Positions 8,764 through 17,891 of a stretch of 64,000 bases of DNA are shown here, one piece after another. The DNA is from Alphaproteobacteria bacterium (GTDB lineage: Bacteria > Pseudomonadota > Alphaproteobacteria > Micropepsales > Micropepsaceae), in NCBI GenBank assembly GCA_016783965.1, contig JADHVO010000003.1, positions 529,283 to 593,282 of the forward strand, given 5' to 3'. Within the stretch, counting starts at the first letter, position 1. Every line of letters starts with the position of its first letter. A program made the position numbers and the translations under genes. The notes under the pieces were generated by a model. It saw nothing but the letters and a program-made list of their open reading frames with translations, had not been told where the DNA came from and searched no databases.

Positions 8764-9627
8764 ATGTCTATTGCCCGCATTCTCGTGCCGGCCTTTGGGT
8801 TTCCGCAGGATGGCATCGCCCTTGCCGCTGGCATCGCAGTCGCAAAGCCGTTCAACGCCCACGTCCAGCTGCTTGCAGTGCATCCATACCCAACTGACTC
8901 CATACCCATCGTTGGCGTGCCGCTGCCCCTGGAAGTCGTGCAGGCGATTGTTCAGGGCCGCGAGAGTTATGCGCGCGAAACAAATGCCCGTCTTCGAGAA
9001 ATGCTCGCCGCCACCTGCGCTTGCGCCGGCGCGACACAGGTGCAGGGGCCGCGCCTGCAACGGGATGGTGTTACGTGCTCTTTCCGTGCCGGCTATGGTG
9101 ATCTTGAAAAGGCACTGATCAAATCTGCCGTGTTGAGCGATCTGGTCGTGCTTGGACCCTTGGCCGCAGATACCTCTGCTTCGGCTCCTGCCTTTCTGGG
9201 GATGCTGCGGGGCGCACAGAAGCCTGTGCTCATTTCGAAGCAAGCCCCGGCCGGACGCCTGCGAAAGATCGTCGTTGGCTGGGACGGAAGTGCGAGCGCG
9301 GCGCGGGCCATCCGTCAGTCCATTCCGGTGCTACGCTGCGCGGAGCAGGTGGCAGTTACTAGCATAATCCTGCCTGGCCATGCCGCCCCCTCCGTCGAAG
9401 GTCCGAGTGCCTATCTGGACCGGCACGATGTTCGCTTTCACTGCCGCAAAGCTTTCCCAGGCAATCTGAGCGCTGCCGATGCGCTGCTGGCGGAGGCGAA
9501 GAACGATGGCGCCGACCTGGTCGTCGCCGGCGGCTATGGCCACGACCAGCTGTGGGAGGCCTTCTTCGGTGGCGCGACCGTGAGCCTTCTGGCCGACGCG
9601 GCCATGCCCGTCCTGCTCGTACACTAA
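8764..9627 (+). CDS. Universal stress protein, tandem UspA domains
   Basis: A 287-residue two-domain Usp protein. The C-terminal domain has GGYGHDQLWEAFFGGAT, fitting G-x2-G-x9-G-[ST], and ends in MPVLLVH. The N-terminal domain has the ARILVPAFG strand and a degenerate site. GGAGG lies six bases before the ATG. It is the first gene after the FNR-type box at 8702 and is followed nine bases later by another usp gene, so these are a tandem paralogue pair in one operon. Confidence 0.9.
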   Translation: MSIARILVPAFGFPQDGIALAAGIAVAKPFNAHVQLLAVHPYPTDSIPIVGVPLPLEVVQAIVQGRESYARETNARLREMLAATCACAGATQVQGPRLQRDGVTCSFRAGYGDLEKALIKSAVLSDLVVLGPLAADTSASAPAFLGMLRGAQKPVLISKQAPAGRLRKIVVGWDGSASAARAIRQSIPVLRCAEQVAVTSIILPGHAAPSVEGPSAYLDRHDVRFHCRKAFPGNLSAADALLAEAKNDGADLVVAGGYGHDQLWEAFFGGATVSLLADAAMPVLLVH

Positions 9628-9636
9628 GAGGTCCGG

Positions 9637-10482
9637 ATGTCGATACGTTCCATCCTGGTCATGCTGTCGGGCGACGATGCGGACGCTCTCGCCATGAAGC
9701 AGGCGTTTGGCATCGCCAAGCTCTTTGGCGCGCACGTCGAGGCAGTGCTGGCTCAGCCCGACCCAGCTCTGGTTGTCTATGCGGCAGATCTTCATCAATC
9801 CGCGAATGAGCGCGCGGACATCGCGTGCCAGAAACGGAATGCGACGCAGCTGGCGTTCCTCCTCGGTGCGAAAGAGGCTGGCGCAAAGATCGGCACTAGT
9901 ACGACCCGAGACCAACCTGGCGTGACGGCTTCCTATCGGGTGGAAAGCGGTCAGCCGGAGCAACTGGCCGCCTCGCTGTCGCTTTTTGCAGACCTCGTCG
10001 TTCTGCCGTCGCGAGAAGTCGCGAGTCGTGGAGCGCTCTTCGGTGCCTTTCTGGAAATTGTGTTGACGGCGCGCTGCCCGGTCTTGCTTCCGGGCCGGAA
10101 GGTCCTGTCGCTCGGACAGGCTCCGATCGCGCTGGGCTGGGATGAAAGCCTGCCAGCAGGACACGCCCTTGCCGCCGCCTTCCCGTTGCTTGAGAAAGCA
10201 GGTTCGGTCCATGTCCTGATGGCACAGCGGCACGCGAGCAGCGAGTTCGAGACCTCGGAACTGGTTGAATATCTTGGCTTGCATGGCGTGCAAGCGGAAC
10301 CAAGAATCGTTCCGTTTCATGGCCGCGCGAGCGAAGCGCTGACCGCGTCTGCATTGCAGCTTCAGTGCAATCTCCTGGTGCTCGGTGCCTACGGTCATAA
10401 CCGCACGCTCGAGGGCATCTTCGGAGGCGCTACCGACGATTTCACTCGCTCAGCCCCGCTACCAGTCCTTCTGGCACACTGA
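9637..10482 (+). CDS. Universal stress protein, tandem UspA domains
   Basis: A 281-residue Usp-family protein with two domains. GAYGHNRTLEGIFGGATDD in the second domain keeps the glycines of the nucleotide site, though the residue after GGAT is acidic. It ends in LPVLLAH. It is nine bases downstream of another usp gene and 22 bases upstream of chaB, so the three are probably co-transcribed from the FNR-type box at 8702. Paralogy with the other four usp genes is evident, but identity among them is limited. Confidence 0.9.
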   Translation: MSIRSILVMLSGDDADALAMKQAFGIAKLFGAHVEAVLAQPDPALVVYAADLHQSANERADIACQKRNATQLAFLLGAKEAGAKIGTSTTRDQPGVTASYRVESGQPEQLAASLSLFADLVVLPSREVASRGALFGAFLEIVLTARCPVLLPGRKVLSLGQAPIALGWDESLPAGHALAAAFPLLEKAGSVHVLMAQRHASSEFETSELVEYLGLHGVQAEPRIVPFHGRASEALTASALQLQCNLLVLGAYGHNRTLEGIFGGATDDFTRSAPLPVLLAH

Positions 10483-10504
10483 AGCCGTTCCCGGACGGTG
10501 ACCG

Positions 10505-10708
10505 ATGCCCTACCGCACAAACGACGACCTTCCGCCGGCCGTGCAACGCCTCCCAGAACACGCACAAGACATCTTCCGCGAAGCCTTTAACCACGCATGG
10601 GAGCGCTATGGCCAGCGACGCGATCCGGAACAGGTTGCCTTTCGCGTGGCATGGGCGGCCATCAAGAAGCAATATCGCAAAGAGGGCGATAGCTGGCTTC
10701 TTCGCTGA
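10505..10708 (+). CDS. chaB: ChaB family protein
   Basis: A 67-residue protein with the ChaB signature: MPYRTNDDLPPAVQRLPEHA, then IFREAFNHAWERY and AFRVAWAAIKKQY. ChaB was named as a regulator of cation transport next to ChaA in E. coli, but its molecular function is not established. No ChaA-type antiporter is adjacent here. It is the last gene of the usp-usp-chaB run. Confidence 0.88.
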   Translation: MPYRTNDDLPPAVQRLPEHAQDIFREAFNHAWERYGQRRDPEQVAFRVAWAAIKKQYRKEGDSWLLR

Positions 10709-10730
10709 TCGCCGGAACCGTTAGCACCAA

Positions 10731-12290
10731 CTAGCCTCCCGTGGGACAGTCGGCAGCCGCAAACTGCGTGTGCGCAGTCATCGCAGCGATCATGCGCCGG
10801 TCACGCCCATAAATGTCCGTGCGGAATTGAAGTCCGTCCGGTGAAGGAAAGACCGTCGCATAGACGAGATAGACTGGGACATGGTCCTTCACCGGCAGGT
10901 GCAGCGTTCCGGAGGTCGCAACCGCCTCGACCAGCCGCGCAATGCCGGACGTCGTGTCGCCGGTCAGTGCATAGGAAGCAAGAGGGTAAATCTCGGCCAC
11001 GCGGACGCAGCCGTGGCTGAGAAAGCGCTGACGCCGGTCGAACAGGTTTCGTGACGGTGTATCGTGCAGGTAGACGGAAAAGCGGTCGTCCAGATCGATC
11101 TTCAGTTCGCCGAGCGCATTCCTTGCGCCCGGCAGCTGACGCATCTGGCCGTCGACGATGACCATGTTATGGCGCGCCAGATAACCCGGATCGCGCGCCT
11201 CGCGTGGGAGTATCTCTCCACGGGCGATCGGGGCTGGGACGTTCCAAGGCGGATTGGCAACGACCTGTGTGATTTCAGCCCGGAAGATCGGCGTCGGCGT
11301 GCTGGGCTTTCCAACGATGACGGCCGACGACAGGACCTCTTTGTCGCCGTCGACAATGACCAATCTGGCATCGGGTACGTTTACGACAACACGCTGTCGC
11401 TCGGGCGCATGAGGCAGCCAGCGGAGCCGTTCCATGTTCGCCGCAATCTCCATGGCGCGCTCGGACGCGGGCGTGTTGAGCAGCTCGAGCGTTTTCGCTC
11501 CGACCTGACCGTCTGCGTCCAGGCCGTTGCGGCGCTGAAAGCGTTGGATCGCGGCATCTACCTCGTCGGCGGAAGGCGGCCGGGCCGGATCAAGGGCATC
11601 ATCCTCGTAAGAAAGTCTGAGCTTCAGCGAATCAAGAAGCTCGGGACTCGCACCAGTCGCGTGGAACGGCTTCTGTGCGGGGATCACTCCCCAACCGCCG
11701 GCAGCATCGACCTTGCGGTATTTTGCCAGTGCCGTCTTGAGGGTCGCGTATTCCAACGTCGACGGCTCTAACGCTCGAAAGAACTCATAAAGTTGATGGT
11801 CTGCCAGGGCTTTGGCGAGGCCCGTCGCTATGTCCCGATTGTCCTGCGGTAGATCGACATCGCGCTCAAGCGCGCGCAAATCAGGCCTTCCGTTCAGCAT
11901 GTCGGATGCATAGCGAAGCAAGGCCACGGTTACGCTGACGTCCTTGGCTGCCCTGGAGGCATCGTCGGCGGCACTCGGTCTCGACAATTCGTCGATACCA
12001 TAACGCCTTGGATCGATACCCTCATCGCCGGCAGACCGCAGCACGCCGAGCGCAAAGGTACCGTCGGCGGTCAAGCCGCCCCCGCTTGTCCAGGCGGGGG
12101 TGTCTGCGCGAGCAGCGTAGAAGCCGCGCATGAGATCGCGCTGGGTGCTCGTCGTGTTCGCCCTCGCCTCTATCGCGGCCACGATCGGGGAAGAGGTTAA
12201 TGGCGTTTGCGGGTACACGTTCGGCGCAAGGATCAGCACCAGCGCCGTCGCCAAACCCAAGATTGCCAATCGAAGCGGGCCGAAGGACAT
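10731..12290 (-). CDS. L,D-transpeptidase, YcbB/LdtD type
   Basis: This 519-residue exported enzyme has an N-terminal signal/anchor (LRLAILGLATALVLILAPNV), a scaffold domain, a peptidoglycan-binding helical repeat (residues ~250-300, AAIQRFQRRNGLDADGQVG) and a C-terminal YkuD catalytic domain. The active-site motif is HDTPSRNLF...SHGCVR, with the nucleophilic cysteine near residue 428. It should make 3-3 cross-links in the periplasmic peptidoglycan. Its stop is 22 bases from the convergent chaB stop. No FNR-type box lies directly upstream. Confidence 0.9.
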   Translation of the reverse strand: MSFGPLRLAILGLATALVLILAPNVYPQTPLTSSPIVAAIEARANTTSTQRDLMRGFYAARADTPAWTSGGGLTADGTFALGVLRSAGDEGIDPRRYGIDELSRPSAADDASRAAKDVSVTVALLRYASDMLNGRPDLRALERDVDLPQDNRDIATGLAKALADHQLYEFFRALEPSTLEYATLKTALAKYRKVDAAGGWGVIPAQKPFHATGASPELLDSLKLRLSYEDDALDPARPPSADEVDAAIQRFQRRNGLDADGQVGAKTLELLNTPASERAMEIAANMERLRWLPHAPERQRVVVNVPDARLVIVDGDKEVLSSAVIVGKPSTPTPIFRAEITQVVANPPWNVPAPIARGEILPREARDPGYLARHNMVIVDGQMRQLPGARNALGELKIDLDDRFSVYLHDTPSRNLFDRRQRFLSHGCVRVAEIYPLASYALTGDTTSGIARLVEAVATSGTLHLPVKDHVPVYLVYATVFPSPDGLQFRTDIYGRDRRMIAAMTAHTQFAAADCPTGG

Positions 12291-12340
12291 GCGAGACGCT
12301 CCAAGCGGTGGCGGTCGCGATCCCGCTGGATCGCCACCCG

Positions 12341-12520
12341 CTACAAAGATCTACGCGGCCCTGACTTCGATCTTCTGCCGACTTCATGGATCGGCCTCAG
12401 CGACGGGAACTCGAAGGTCGATGAGACGCGATCAAGCGGCCTCTCGATCTCTCCCCGGAATTTGTCCCAGGCCGGCGGTGTGGCGGCCGTTTTGTCAGCA
12501 TGAATGGGAACGATGGTCAT
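12341..12520 (-). CDS. Possible small hypothetical protein
   Basis: A 59-codon frame whose ATG at 12520 has GGAGA five bases upstream, a good ribosome binding site. The product is polar, with a WDKFRGEIERPLDRV helix, and has no signal or membrane segment. It lies upstream of the L,D-transpeptidase on the same strand and downstream of the 16-bp inverted repeat at 12574. No family is recognised. It may be a real small gene or a leader. Confidence 0.4.
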   Translation of the reverse strand: MTIVPIHADKTAATPPAWDKFRGEIERPLDRVSSTFEFPSLRPIHEVGRRSKSGPRRSL

Positions 12521-12573
12521 GTGTTCTCCAAGTTTGTTAGCGCAAAAAATAGAGGCCCGAGACGTCCCCTCGC

Positions 12574-12589
12574 TGATTGAGGTCAATCA
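12574..12589. promoter_or_regulatory. Inverted repeat TGATTGA-GG-TCAATCA
   Basis: Two perfect 7-bp arms separated by two bases, about 54 bases upstream of the small minus-strand frame starting at 12520. TTGA/TCAA half-sites are present but two bases apart, whereas FNR/FixK sites need six between TTGA and TCAA, so a different regulator is implied. No T-run follows, so it is not a terminator. Confidence 0.35.
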
Positions 12590-12674
12590 CCCGGCGCTTC
12601 GACCGCTTATTTCGAACAAAGAGAGTGGAGGGTGGCGAGCCTATTTCACGCCGTCGTGTGGACGGCTTCGTGCC

Positions 12675-13673
12675 CTAAGGTGTCAGCACCGCGGCACCCT
12701 CGATGGCACCCTCGCGCAAGAGGCGCAGAGCGGTATTCGCCGCACTCAACGGAAACGTGGTGACGGAAACTTGGATTCTTATCTTGCTTGCGAAGGCGAA
12801 AAATTCGTCACCGTCCGCACGCGTAAGATTGGCCACGGACCGTACCGACCTCTCACCCCACAGCAGGTCGTACGAAAAAGATGGAATATCGCTCATATGA
12901 ATTCCAGCACAGACGACAGACCCGCCTTTGCGGATTGCGGTTAGAGCAGCGGGCACGAGCGCCCCGACAGGTGCGAAGATGATCGCGGCGTCGAGTTCTT
13001 CCGGAGGCTTCTGGTCTGAACTGCCAGCCCATGCGGCACCAAGCGACCGCGCGAACGCCTGCCCTTTGTCGTCACCTGGCCGTGTAAAGGCAAGGGTCGT
13101 TTGGCCGCGATATCCTGCGGCCTGAACGGCGATATGGGCCGCCGCGCCAAAGCCATACATTCCGATCGTCTTGGCATCTCCGGCCATCTTCAGGGCGCGG
13201 TAGCCGATAAGACCTGCGCACAGCAGCGGGGCAGCTTCCGCGTCGCTGTACCCTGCTGGCAGCTTGAAACAGTAGCCGGCATCGGCAACCACATACTCCG
13301 CGTATCCACCATCGAGCGTGTAGCCCGTGAAGCGGGCACTGTTGCACAGGTTCTCGTGGCCGTTCAGACAATACCGGCATGTGCCACACGTCCAGCCGAG
13401 CCACGGCACGCCGACACGATCTCCCACCGCGAAGTCATGGACGCCGGATCCAACGGCCTCAACGATCCCGACGATTTCGTGGCCAGGCACGACATCCGGC
13501 TTCGGCTGCTTCAGGTCTCCATCCACCACGTGAAGATCGGTGCGGCAGACACCGCAAGCCCTCACGCGGAGGAGAACTTCGCGATCGCCGGGAGACCGGA
13601 CGGGCGCGCGGTCGTGCAGTTCAAGTGGACGACCGGCTCCCACAAAGACCATGGCACGCATCTTCAAAGCCAT
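12675..13673 (-). CDS. Zinc-dependent alcohol dehydrogenase
   Basis: A 332-residue medium-chain dehydrogenase. It has the catalytic zinc site (ACGVCRTDLHVVDG and GHEIVGIVEAVG) and the four-cysteine structural zinc lobe (CGTCRYCLNGHENLC). A Rossmann segment (IGMYGFGAAAHIAVQAA) binds NAD(P). It resembles AdhA-like alcohol dehydrogenases that reduce or oxidise short alcohols and aldehydes. The start is uncertain: ATGs at 13706, 13673 and 13661 are in frame and none has a strong ribosome binding site. The gene downstream of it is transcribed in the same direction, and its own 5' neighbour (DUF6629) ends 28 bases before 13706. Confidence 0.85.
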   Translation of the reverse strand: MALKMRAMVFVGAGRPLELHDRAPVRSPGDREVLLRVRACGVCRTDLHVVDGDLKQPKPDVVPGHEIVGIVEAVGSGVHDFAVGDRVGVPWLGWTCGTCRYCLNGHENLCNSARFTGYTLDGGYAEYVVADAGYCFKLPAGYSDAEAAPLLCAGLIGYRALKMAGDAKTIGMYGFGAAAHIAVQAAGYRGQTTLAFTRPGDDKGQAFARSLGAAWAGSSDQKPPEELDAAIIFAPVGALVPAALTAIRKGGSVVCAGIHMSDIPSFSYDLLWGERSVRSVANLTRADGDEFFAFASKIRIQVSVTTFPLSAANTALRLLREGAIEGAAVLTP

Positions 13674-13734
13674 CGTATTCGCTGCTACCGGCTCATCTTG
13701 GCACATAGCCGGAGTTCCATCCTGCGCCGTGCGC

Positions 13735-14397
13735 CTAGCCGCCGGTCACCACGCCGGCGCGGCGGCGCGGGAGTTCAACATACGCCCGGAAGAAGACCAC
13801 ACCACTCGCGAGCGCCGCGAAGAAGCACCACACGGATAGAAGCGTGAAGTAGTAGAACGCGAGCGAAACCAGCAGACCGCTCAGGACGCAAAACCCGAGC
13901 ACCTTGAGCGTACGGGCCGAGGACAGGAGAAGCGGCGCGCAGGTGCATGTCCCATAAGCAATGGCGGCGGCAGTCGGAAAGGGTCTGCCGTTTGCGTAGG
14001 ATAGCGTACGACCGAGCACCTCGGCGGCGTAAGGATGTGCGGCGACGTCGGCGAACGTGTAGAGCGCGTAGATGAACCCCACGCCGGCGATCCACAGGAA
14101 CGTCGATCTGCGCAATGGCGACGGTTCAAGAAGCGCGGTGGTAAGGGGGACGAACAGGGGCCATATTCCGAGAGCGACAAAGACGAAGGCATTCGCGAGC
14201 GCGCCAGTCACCGCGTGGTTGGCGGGATCCGGCAGTGTCAACCAGAGCGCACCTTCCATCGTCTGCTGCATCGCGAACAGGAAGGGGTAGCCGGCAAGTG
14301 CGACCTCGACCGATCCGGATGATTTGCGCACGACCGCAATCCCGGCTGCCGCATTCAGACCGGCAGCGATGAAACTTCCTGTCGCAGAGAAGCACAC
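13735..14397 (-). CDS. DUF6629-type integral membrane protein
   Basis: The frame is open from 14703, but the family's N-terminal signature (M/V-CFSATGSFIAAGLNA) begins at a GTG at 14397, giving 220 residues, the usual family length. About six to seven hydrophobic segments follow. Upstream residues are polar and overlap the divergent usp gene's promoter, so the shorter start is preferred. Function is unknown for this family. Two FNR/FixK-type boxes (14528 and 14567) lie between this gene and the divergent usp gene. Confidence 0.75.
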   Translation of the reverse strand: MCFSATGSFIAAGLNAAAGIAVVRKSSGSVEVALAGYPFLFAMQQTMEGALWLTLPDPANHAVTGALANAFVFVALGIWPLFVPLTTALLEPSPLRRSTFLWIAGVGFIYALYTFADVAAHPYAAEVLGRTLSYANGRPFPTAAAIAYGTCTCAPLLLSSARTLKVLGFCVLSGLLVSLAFYYFTLLSVWCFFAALASGVVFFRAYVELPRRRAGVVTGG

Positions 14398-14527
14398 GGT
14401 CAGCGCGCCCGAACTGAAGCGGGCGCGTTGTGAAGGCCGCGCCGGTTGCCCCCGGCCGGTTTCGTCGTCTTTGTCACCGCCGCCTCCTCCAAGTTGCTGA
14501 AAATTAGGGACAACGGGCGGTCCACAG

Positions 14528-14541
14528 TTGATCCGGATCAG
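14528..14541. promoter_or_regulatory. FNR/FixK-type box (first of two)
   Basis: TTGAT-CCGG-ATCAG matches TTGAT-N4-ATCAA at nine of ten positions. It lies 131 bases before the DUF6629 start and 92 before the usp GTG at 14633. A second box lies 39 bp away, centre to centre. Confidence 0.65.
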
Positions 14542-14566
14542 CAGCCCGGCTCTTTCGATCTTTCCG

Positions 14567-14580
14567 CTGACGCAGATCAA
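14567..14580. promoter_or_regulatory. FNR/FixK-type box (second of two)
   Basis: CTGAC-GCAG-ATCAA fits TTGAY-N4-ATCAA at nine of ten positions. It is centred about 60 bases before the usp start at 14633, a distance suited to direct activation of that gene. Confidence 0.55.
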
Positions 14581-14632
14581 CGGGCGATGGTGCAGGAGGA
14601 CGACGCTGTGCCTACAAGCTGGAGTAGTCGAC

Positions 14633-15493
14633 GTGAAGACGATCCTGGTTCCGCTGCCAGGTCTTGGCACCGACAGCAATGCGTTGGAATTGGCCAGCCG
14701 CATGGCTGTGCCGTTTGGCTCCCATATGGCCGCGCTCCACGTGAGCCGAAATTTCAGCGAAGAGATCGTTGGCCTGACTGGCGGCGAGACCTACGTCAGC
14801 CAGGAGTTGTGCGATGATATCGCTGCGGACATCAGAACCAAGGCTGCTACTGCGGAGCAGGCGCTGAAATCGTTTTGCGAGCGAAATGACATCCCCCTTC
14901 TGTCCTTACATGCCGTGCAGCCCGGGACCAGCGCGAGCTGGCAGCACAAGACCGGCCACGCCATCGACGAGATCGTGACCATCGGCCGGCGACACGACAT
15001 CGTCGTGATGAGCCGGCAGTCCGATCCCGCCGCAGCCCACGCGGCGACTTTCGGCGAGATAATCGTGCGCTGTGGGCGGCCGCTTCTTATCGCACCGCCG
15101 AGCCTTTCCGAGCACACCGGACGCCATGTCGCGATCGCATGGAAGAACACACCCGAATGTGCGCACGCGCTGACCGCGGCCATGCCGATTGTCGCGCGTG
15201 CCGAGCGCATAACGGTGATCGCAGTTCCGGAATCGGAAGGCGACGGCATTGACGAAGAGGGCGAGAGGCTTGCCGCATGCCTGGAATGGCTCCCGGCGGA
15301 CGTCGATACGCGCCTCTGCATCAGGGGCTTCGAGCGCATCAGTGAGACCATCATCGATGAGGCGCGTGGCGCCCGTGCGGATATGATCGTCCTTGGCGGC
15401 TATGGCCACACGCGCGCGCGTGAACTCCTGCTGGGCGGCGTAACGCGTGACTTGCTCAAGGCTTGCCCTGTCCCTCTTCTGGTCACGCACTGA
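14633..15493 (+). CDS. Universal stress protein, tandem UspA domains
   Basis: A 286-residue Usp protein. The GTG start at 14633 is chosen because the product then begins with the family strand VKTILVPLPG and GGAG lies eight bases upstream; longer in-frame starts would cover both FNR-type boxes. The C-terminal domain has GGYGHTRARELLLGGVTRD, the nucleotide-binding signature, and ends in VPLLVTH. It resembles the protein at 1168 more than the others (both have VAIAWK/VVIAWKDT-type segments). Low-oxygen induction through the two boxes is likely. Confidence 0.88.
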   Translation: MKTILVPLPGLGTDSNALELASRMAVPFGSHMAALHVSRNFSEEIVGLTGGETYVSQELCDDIAADIRTKAATAEQALKSFCERNDIPLLSLHAVQPGTSASWQHKTGHAIDEIVTIGRRHDIVVMSRQSDPAAAHAATFGEIIVRCGRPLLIAPPSLSEHTGRHVAIAWKNTPECAHALTAAMPIVARAERITVIAVPESEGDGIDEEGERLAACLEWLPADVDTRLCIRGFERISETIIDEARGARADMIVLGGYGHTRARELLLGGVTRDLLKACPVPLLVTH

Positions 15494-15579
15494 CGCGGCA
15501 CCCGGCAGATCGCGCGCCGCGCAGCACCCAAGGCGCCGGCACGACCCCGATCAGTCGTGGAAATATGCACTGGGCTGCC

Positions 15580-15593
15580 TTGACCGGTATCAA
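15580..15593. promoter_or_regulatory. FNR/FixK-type box upstream of GH3 glycosidase-glk
   Basis: TTGAC-CGGT-ATCAA is a full match to TTGAY-N4-ATCAA. It lies 52 bases before the ATG at 15645, which suits a class II activator position. Confidence 0.68.
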
Positions 15594-15644
15594 CGCCTGC
15601 GGGCGCGATCTGATAGAGTAACGGCGCTAGAAGGGGACCTGCAG

Positions 15645-17891
15645 ATGCTTGGCGTGCTGGCGCTTGCGGCTGGTCTGCTGGTATTCGCGGGAACAGCCAC
15701 CGCCGTCGCGCAGGCGCCGACGGAGGGCCGGCCATGGATGAATCCAGGGCTCTCGGCCGATACCCGCGCCGACCTCGTCCAAGCCGAGATGACGCGGGCG
15801 GAGGAGCTCTTGCTGCTCAAGGGCTACTACGGTGCTAACGTCAAGATGAACTGGATCAAGCCGGCCCCGGCGGAATTGCGCCCGTTGCTGCCCGGCACGG
15901 CGGGCTTCGTACCCGGCATTGCAAGACTGGGTATTCCGCCGCTGCGCGAGACCGATGCCGGCGTCGGTATCGCCAACACGAACTGGATGCGGCCCGGCGA
16001 CCTTGCAACGGCCTTCCCGTCCGGCCTGTCGAACGCCGCGACATGGAATCCCGAGATAGCCTTTGCCACGGGTGCTGCGATCGGCACCGAGGCGCGTGAC
16101 CGCGGCTTCAACGTCGTGCTCGATGGCGCGATGAACCTCGCACGAGAACCGCGTGGTGGCCGGACCTTTGAGTACGCCGGGGAAGACCCTCTGCTCGCAG
16201 GCCTTGTCGTTGGAGAGGAAATCCGGGGTATCCAGAGCGAGCATGTCATTTCGACGATCAAACACTTTGCGCTGAATGACCAGGAAACCGGTCGCGGCGT
16301 GCTGAACGCCAACATTGATGAAGCCGCTGCGCGCGAGTCCGACCTGCTCGCATTCGAGATCGCCATCGAGCACGGCACCCCCGGTGCAGTCATGTGCGCC
16401 TACAACCGTGTCAACTCGGTCTATGCCTGCGAAAACGATTTCCTGCTCAACCGCGTGCTGAAGGGCGATTGGGCGTACGCCGGCTGGGTGCTGTCGGACT
16501 GGGGCGGTGTGCACAGCACGGTAGCAGCCGCCAATGGCGGTCTGGACCAGGAATCCGCCTCCGGCTTCGACCGTCAGGAATTTTTCGACGCTCCTCTTCA
16601 GCAGGCGATCACCGACGGATCGATCGCTCCCGCGCGCTTGCACGACATGGTCCACCGCATCCTGCGCACGATGTTTGCGGGCGGGTTGATCGACCACCCG
16701 ATGGTGCCACGGAACCCTTCGGCACACGTCGAAGCTGCGGAACACAGCGCTGAAGAGGGCATCGTGCTTCTCAAGAATGAGGGCGCGCTGCTGCCGCTCT
16801 CCAAAACGGTGCGGTGGATCGCAGTGATCGGTGGTCATGCCAATCTTGGCATGTTGTCCGGTGGCGGCTCGTCCCAGGTGCTTCCCCTCGGCCACGTTTC
16901 CGATAATGAGGTCTATGTCGGCGGAGGCGTGATCGTCCTCGGCAACGGCGCGAAGATCATGCCCCTGGGTCGCGAAATCTTCGATCCGCCTTCGCCGCTG
17001 GCCGCTTTGCGACGCGCGCTACCGGGGGCGCAGATTGACTACGCAGATGGCTCAGACATCGATGCCGCAAGCCAACTGGCGGCGCAAGCCGACGTTGCCA
17101 TCGTATTCGCGCAACAATGGATGACAGAGGGCGAAGACGCTCCAGACCTCTCCTTGCCGGGCAACCAGAACGCGCTGATTGCAGGTATCGCGGCGGCCAA
17201 TCCGCATACCATCGTCGTTCTCGAAACGGGCGGACCGGTAACGATGCCCTGGCTCCCGCATGTTCCGGCCGTGCTGGAAGCCTGGTATGCGGGCAACGGC
17301 GGCGCGACGGCGTTGACGCGGATCCTGCTCGGGGACGTCAATCCATCCGGCCGGCTTCCGATCACGTTTCCGCAGAGCGAGAGCCAGCTGCCGCGGCCGC
17401 AACTTTCCGACAAGAACAGCGCCCATCGCTTCTTCGATGTCGATTACACGGAAGGCGCCGATGTCGGCTATCGGTGGTTCGAGTTACGGAACCAGCAGCC
17501 GCTGTTTCCTTTCGGCTTCGGCCTGTCCTACACATCTTTCGCTTTTGGAAATCTGCAGGTCATGGGCGGCGATATCTTGACGGCGCAGATCGACATCACG
17601 AACACCGGCACTAGAGAGGGCAGCGAAGCGGTGCAGCTCTACGCGACTCCGCCGGCATCAGACCGGCCCGTTGCCGCCCGATTGGTGGGCTGGACCAAGG
17701 TACGGCTGAGAGCGGGGGAAACACAGCGAGTTACAATCGCTACCGAACCTCGATTGCTGGCGCACTTCGACCGCAACGCAAACCTCTGGCGCATTTCCGA
17801 GGGAGACTACACGATCACCGCACGCGCATCCGCGGCGGACGTCAGGGCGAGCGCAACCGTGGCGCTCGCGGAACGGGCCATCAAGCCATGA
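15645..17891 (+). CDS. Exported GH3-family beta-glucosidase
   Basis: A 748-residue glycoside hydrolase family 3 enzyme with a signal peptide (LGVLALAAGLLVFAGTATAVAQA). The TIM-barrel domain carries IKHFALNDQE and the nucleophile aspartate near residue 285 in VLSDWGGVHS. A C-terminal alpha/beta sandwich follows (GIVLLKNEGALLPL), then a fibronectin-like domain (FPFGFGLSYTSF). It should release glucose from beta-glucosides in the periplasm. AAGGGG is eight bases before the ATG. It overlaps glucokinase by four bases, a logical pair: hydrolyse, then phosphorylate. Confidence 0.9.
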   Translation: MLGVLALAAGLLVFAGTATAVAQAPTEGRPWMNPGLSADTRADLVQAEMTRAEELLLLKGYYGANVKMNWIKPAPAELRPLLPGTAGFVPGIARLGIPPLRETDAGVGIANTNWMRPGDLATAFPSGLSNAATWNPEIAFATGAAIGTEARDRGFNVVLDGAMNLAREPRGGRTFEYAGEDPLLAGLVVGEEIRGIQSEHVISTIKHFALNDQETGRGVLNANIDEAAARESDLLAFEIAIEHGTPGAVMCAYNRVNSVYACENDFLLNRVLKGDWAYAGWVLSDWGGVHSTVAAANGGLDQESASGFDRQEFFDAPLQQAITDGSIAPARLHDMVHRILRTMFAGGLIDHPMVPRNPSAHVEAAEHSAEEGIVLLKNEGALLPLSKTVRWIAVIGGHANLGMLSGGGSSQVLPLGHVSDNEVYVGGGVIVLGNGAKIMPLGREIFDPPSPLAALRRALPGAQIDYADGSDIDAASQLAAQADVAIVFAQQWMTEGEDAPDLSLPGNQNALIAGIAAANPHTIVVLETGGPVTMPWLPHVPAVLEAWYAGNGGATALTRILLGDVNPSGRLPITFPQSESQLPRPQLSDKNSAHRFFDVDYTEGADVGYRWFELRNQQPLFPFGFGLSYTSFAFGNLQVMGGDILTAQIDITNTGTREGSEAVQLYATPPASDRPVAARLVGWTKVRLRAGETQRVTIATEPRLLAHFDRNANLWRISEGDYTITARASAADVRASATVALAERAIKP

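Noticed and set aside
14398..14703. N-terminal extension of the DUF6629 protein
   Set aside because: The family begins with CFSAT at 14397; the extension is polar, Gly/Asp-rich and covers both FNR-type boxes.
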